Shown here: piece after piece, positions 60,530 through 64,000 of the stretch
Layout of the letters: each line of letters begins with the position of its first letter
Position numbering within the stretch: position 1 is the first letter of the stretch
Assembly (NCBI GenBank): GCA_032358165.1
Contig: JAALGY010000053.1
Location: 372,001-436,000, forward strand
Reading direction: 5' to 3'
Length of the DNA: 64,000 nt
Source of the DNA: Diplosphaera chodatii
Lineage: Eukaryota > Chlorophyta > Trebouxiophyceae > Prasiolales > Stichococcaceae
The notes under the pieces: generated by a model
The model's database searches: none
The model's input: the letters and a program-made list of their open reading frames with translations, nothing else
Told to the model about the DNA's origin: nothing
Translations under genes and position numbers: made by a program

Positions 60530-63500
60530 TCACACCACGGGCCCCGTGGCGATGTCTGCTTTCGGCTCTAGTGGCAGCTCCTCCTGCTGCGGCGCGTCCT
60601 CTGTGTCGAGTGACGACGGCAGCAGCGTCAGCAGCGGCAGCGCCAGCAACCTGCAACAGGGAACCGAGGCAGTCAGCTTGGTGAAGGTGATATCGCCGTG
60701 GAAACGTCTGGCTGCCATGCCGCACGCATCCCAACCAAGCCAGCTGCGAAATCAGCAGTGGCGACAGCACGGTGGAACGCCAGCGTTCAACAGGGGGTTC
60801 AGCAAGCTGTGCGCATCAACATCAACAGCAGAGCGCCGGTGTTGCCATCCACGCCCATGCACCACGCAGGCACCTGGACAGGGCGCACAGCAGCACCAGG
60901 GCGGGCAGGTGCGTGAAATTGGTGGCGGTGACGCCGAACAGCGCCGTGAGGCCGGACCCCAGGCTGGCGGACGCCACCATGGAAAAATTGCCAACCGACA
61001 TCAGCATAGAGAATAGCGTCGCTTCAACGCCCTGCAGCCAGTTTTTAGGGTTTGATGACGTGATGGACCCATTTTAAGCATCGGTACCACGGGACGCCGT
61101 GATTGTGCTGTTGCATAGTTCTGTGCGTGCTACAACAACCTACAGATAGTAAGTTGACGTCTGATAAGACGTTGCGCAAATGCAATGTAGAAACCAATGG
61201 CTAGAAACGCGCGCATCGCGAAATGACGCGCTGAAATGTCAGCACCGGGAGTGGGGCCACAGCGCAAGGACTGGCGTCACCAGCACTTCAGCAGCACCCG
61301 CTTGCTGTACGTGACCTCGGTGTTCCTTGGTGGCGCTGTTGAGTGTGTGCACACATTGGCGCGCTTGTGAGCGTCTTGTACCGAGCCCTCTGCAGTGCGC
61401 AGTCGTGCCTGGTCGGATCGTATACATGCTGCGCACCTCGGGGCAGATGCGGGCGGACAGCACGAACACGGGCATGAGCGCGATGCGATGCAGGGCGGTG
61501 ATGATGACGCTGTCGCCCAGCGCGAACAGCTTGTCTGACAGCCCGAGCGCCCGGTTGGCGCCTGCACGAGCCAGACGCAGAAGGTCTGGCTGCAGGTCTG
61601 CTGGAGCCGCCACTGCCCGACAGCCTCGACGCTGGTGGTCGTACTCATAAACTAAGCTAACAACTGCACCTGTACGGAGTGTTCACATGAGAGGTTCCGC
61701 AAATGATCGGGCGCCGACCTGTGACCAGGATCAGCTGCGTGGCGCCGGAGGCGGTGCCCGCCAGCAGCGTCCAGCCCAGCACCCTCCGCAGCGGCACCGC
61801 CTTCAGGTACCTGTTGTACGCCCACACGCCTGCGCAGGCAGGGGAGCGCGGGCTCGGCGTCTGAACATGAGGAACTTGCCAATGGTGCACTGCCTCTACT
61901 CGACAGGGTTTCAGGCCGTGAATGTGGAAGCAGCTCTCAGGCAACCGGGCCACACTAAAGTGCACCGCTGAACGCGGATGGTCGTGAAGACTCAGGTGGA
62001 GAAGGTGAGGCAAGCAACAGAAGCGTACCAACGAGCTCGGCGACGCCAGCAAACAGCTGGATGCGGCCCAGGAACTCGGGAGAGAAGCCGAGCTGGTTGG
62101 TGGTGAAGAAGAACATGGCCGGCTCCGTGGTTGGCGCCGCCTGCAGTGCAGTACACGTTCTCACCATGCAGTGCATGTGACCTGGCGTGCAAATTACTGG
62201 TGGCGCCAATTGCAGGGCCAGTCCCTGCACTGAGCAGGCGGTAGCTCCTCTGCAGGTGACCAGCGTGCAGGACATTGATGCACATGGACCGGCTGCCACG
62301 CACCGACCAAAAGAATGTGAAGATCATGGGCGCCCACACGGACCGCTGGCTGATGGCCGACCACAGCATGGTCGACTGCGACACCAGCAGCGCCTTGGCC
62401 GCCGTCAGCACACCTGTGATGGAACGAACCCATATAAAGCTGTGAAGCCGATGGTCTGCAAGGTTGCAACCGGCAGCCCATGTGTGCAGCACCTCAGAAA
62501 GGAGCGAATGGAGCATGTCCCCACTCAAACGGCACACTGGCCAGGCTTCAAGCGTTTTGCAGCAAAATGTCCAGCCTCGTCAGGCAGGGTGCAACAGCAC
62601 TAGAGCATCGTCCAGTCATCTTGGGTTTCGCTGACCTTCGTGCGCGTGCTTCCGCAGGCCATCGACCCGCTGCTCCGTGATCATGAACGCCGTGGCCGCC
62701 ACGCCCGCCGGGAAGACGGCCGCCAGCAGCAGCACCGGGCGCGGGCCCAGCAGCTCCACCAGCCAGCCGCCAAACCAGGCGCTGGCGATGCTGCCCACTG
62801 CCTGCGGCGCGGCGCATCTGAGGGCGTCGATGCAGTAGGCAGGCATGTACGCCAAGTGCGATGGCAGCATGCGGCGCTGCGAATCGCATAGCTTTACAGG
62901 GTTGCTGAGCTGACAGAGGATGTGCCCACCCTGGAGCCCCAGCACAGGGACTGCAGGCTGCCCGCACGCTCTGATGGCTCGTCTCGCGCCATCCCAACCA
63001 CGATGGCGTCCTGCAGTGTGCATGCCGCGCAGAGCATTGGCACAGGGCTCTGATGTAGTGTTAACACACATCACAGCTCACTGCCTGCAGGACTCTCGAT
63101 GGCACTTTGCAAGAAAGTGTCAGAGCTGGAGCTGGTGACTCACCACGATGACGTCACCGAAGGCCAGGCCCAGGTTCGTCGCCAGCATGAACAGCATTGC
63201 AGTGCCTGGCCCAACAGCAAACAGCCCAAGCCCCACCCAACCCAGGGTGCCTGCCGAACGCAGGGTGTGCTCGGGCCTCGATGTGGACACTGTCGGCGGC
63301 GCAGACTGAAGTGCATGCGGATGCGCATGTGTGACGTGTTTATCAGATGTCTGCCCACCTATAAGGTTCACCATCAGCAGCCACGAGCGGCGGCGGTACC
63401 CGGCAATGGGGAATGCATCGCTCAGAAACCCCCACAGCGGTTTCACAAGCCTGCCAACCAACCGTGCCATCAGCACCGAGGTCGACTAGTGCTCTGGGTT

Positions 63501-64000
63501 TAGCAACTGGTTCAGCATGGGGAGAACAGGACTGGCTTGGGGGACACAGTGCTTGCCAGGGAGCCTTGCCCAGTGCCAGCCAGAAGCCGGCGCGTGCTGG
63601 CGTCATGTTCAGGCCGTCCTGCAGCACAGCCCGCACACCGCTCAGCACTTCATGGGCCAAGGGGTCCGTGCCGGGCCATGACTGCAGGGAATGCTACAGG
63701 TTGTTGTATGCATGTGTGCCCAAACCGCAAGCTGCCGTCAATAATGCGCACCTTGAGGAAGTAGCTGATGGCGAGGATCGTCATGTCGAGCAGTCCCTGG
63801 ACGACGTACACTGCACGCAGCGACAGAGTGTCAGCATGCTACGATGTGACCAGGGTGGCATGACTGCAAGCTGCAACAGCCACCTGTGCTGCGAGCACTA
63901 CCTCACCCATAGACACAGCAATGAGCTCCGGGGTGATGCCGTCCCAGAACAGGGCCAGTCCTGGCAGGTGGCGCCTGACCAGTGTGCTGAAAGCTCCTCT
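60530..64000 (-). CDS. Folate-biopterin transporter (BT1/FBT family, MFS), 5' end outside window
   Basis: Membrane transporter of the folate-biopterin family, whose plant and cyanobacterial members carry folates across the plastid or plasma membrane. Exons from the right edge inward: LPGLALFWDGITPELIAVSM (about 63965-63905); VVYVVQGLLDMTILAISYFL (about 63815-63755); GLNMTPARAGFWLALGKAPW; the family signature LVKPLWGFLSDAFPIAGYRR followed by RSWLLMV (about 63455-63375); GWVGLGLFAVGPGTAMLFML; VVGMARDEPSERAGSLQSLC (about 63000-62940); SIASAWFGGWLVELLGPRPV; VWAPMIFTFFW; PAMFFFTTNQLGFSPEFLG (about 62125-62070); YLKAVPLRRVLGWTLLAGTA; LFALGDSVIITALHRIALMP (about 61540-61480); EGVEATLFSMLMSVGNFSM (about 61045-60990); and a last exon ending KADIATGPVV at TGA 60532-60530. 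GYRRR and RAxSLQSLCWG are diagnostic of BT1 over other MFS proteins. The missing N-terminus means plastid targeting cannot be judged. Confidence 0.88.

Overview
The window looks like nuclear DNA from a green alga (Chlorophyta, most likely a core chlorophyte such as Chlorophyceae). The evidence is GC-rich coding sequence cut into many exons of 60-250 bases. The GT-AG introns are usually 100-350 bases, with GTGCG/GTGAG donors and TGCAG acceptors. Other signs are Ala/Gln/Pro/Gly-rich low-complexity protein segments, a Ser-Pro-rich extracellular-matrix-type protein, and stand-alone allophanate hydrolase. There are no prokaryotic operons, ribosome binding sites, rRNA, tRNA or CRISPR arrays that I can support. 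I built the gene models by reading conserved protein blocks through splice sites. Internal exon edges are usually supported by phase, but first exons are often uncertain.

Layout, left to right. (1) 1-7743 (-): SEN1/SETX/MAA3-type RNA-DNA helicase, running off the left edge at its C-terminus. (2) 8832-10530 (+): small unknown protein. (3) 11104-17466 (-): PNUTS-like PP1 regulatory subunit carrying an added CXXC zinc finger. (4) 19166-21277 (+): AlkB-family (ALKBH2/3-like) dioxygenase. (5) 21478-29187 (-): large acidic, disordered protein of unknown function with several SUMO-interaction-like motifs. (6) 30100-32979 (-): LARGE/B4GAT1-type (GT49) glycosyltransferase. (7) 34308-37838 (+): Ser/Thr kinase with a probable organelle transit peptide. 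(8) 38506-40903 (-): secreted Ser-Pro-rich protein with a PAN/Apple-like cysteine domain. (9) 41563-45403 (-): allophanate hydrolase (DUR2). (10) 46880-52704 (-): TFIIIB subunit BRF1. (11) 53759-57947 (+): TRP-type cation channel without ankyrin repeats. (12) 58973-60081 (+): Ser/Asp/Gly-rich low-complexity protein. (13) 60530-64000 (-): folate-biopterin (BT1/FBT) transporter, whose 5' end lies beyond the right edge.

The genes do not form a pathway; this is ordinary eukaryotic gene order with mixed orientations. Several act in gene expression: the helicase (termination and R-loops), PNUTS-like (PP1 control of RNA polymerase II) and BRF1 (RNA polymerase III initiation). Others act in DNA repair (AlkB), nitrogen use (DUR2), folate transport, calcium or cation signalling, and cell wall or glycan synthesis.

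The most notable observations are the CXXC-PNUTS domain combination, a roughly 52-base hAT-like miniature inverted-repeat element with an intact target-site duplication inside a helicase intron, a degenerate tandem copy of an exon boundary, and the motif pattern in the unknown acidic protein.
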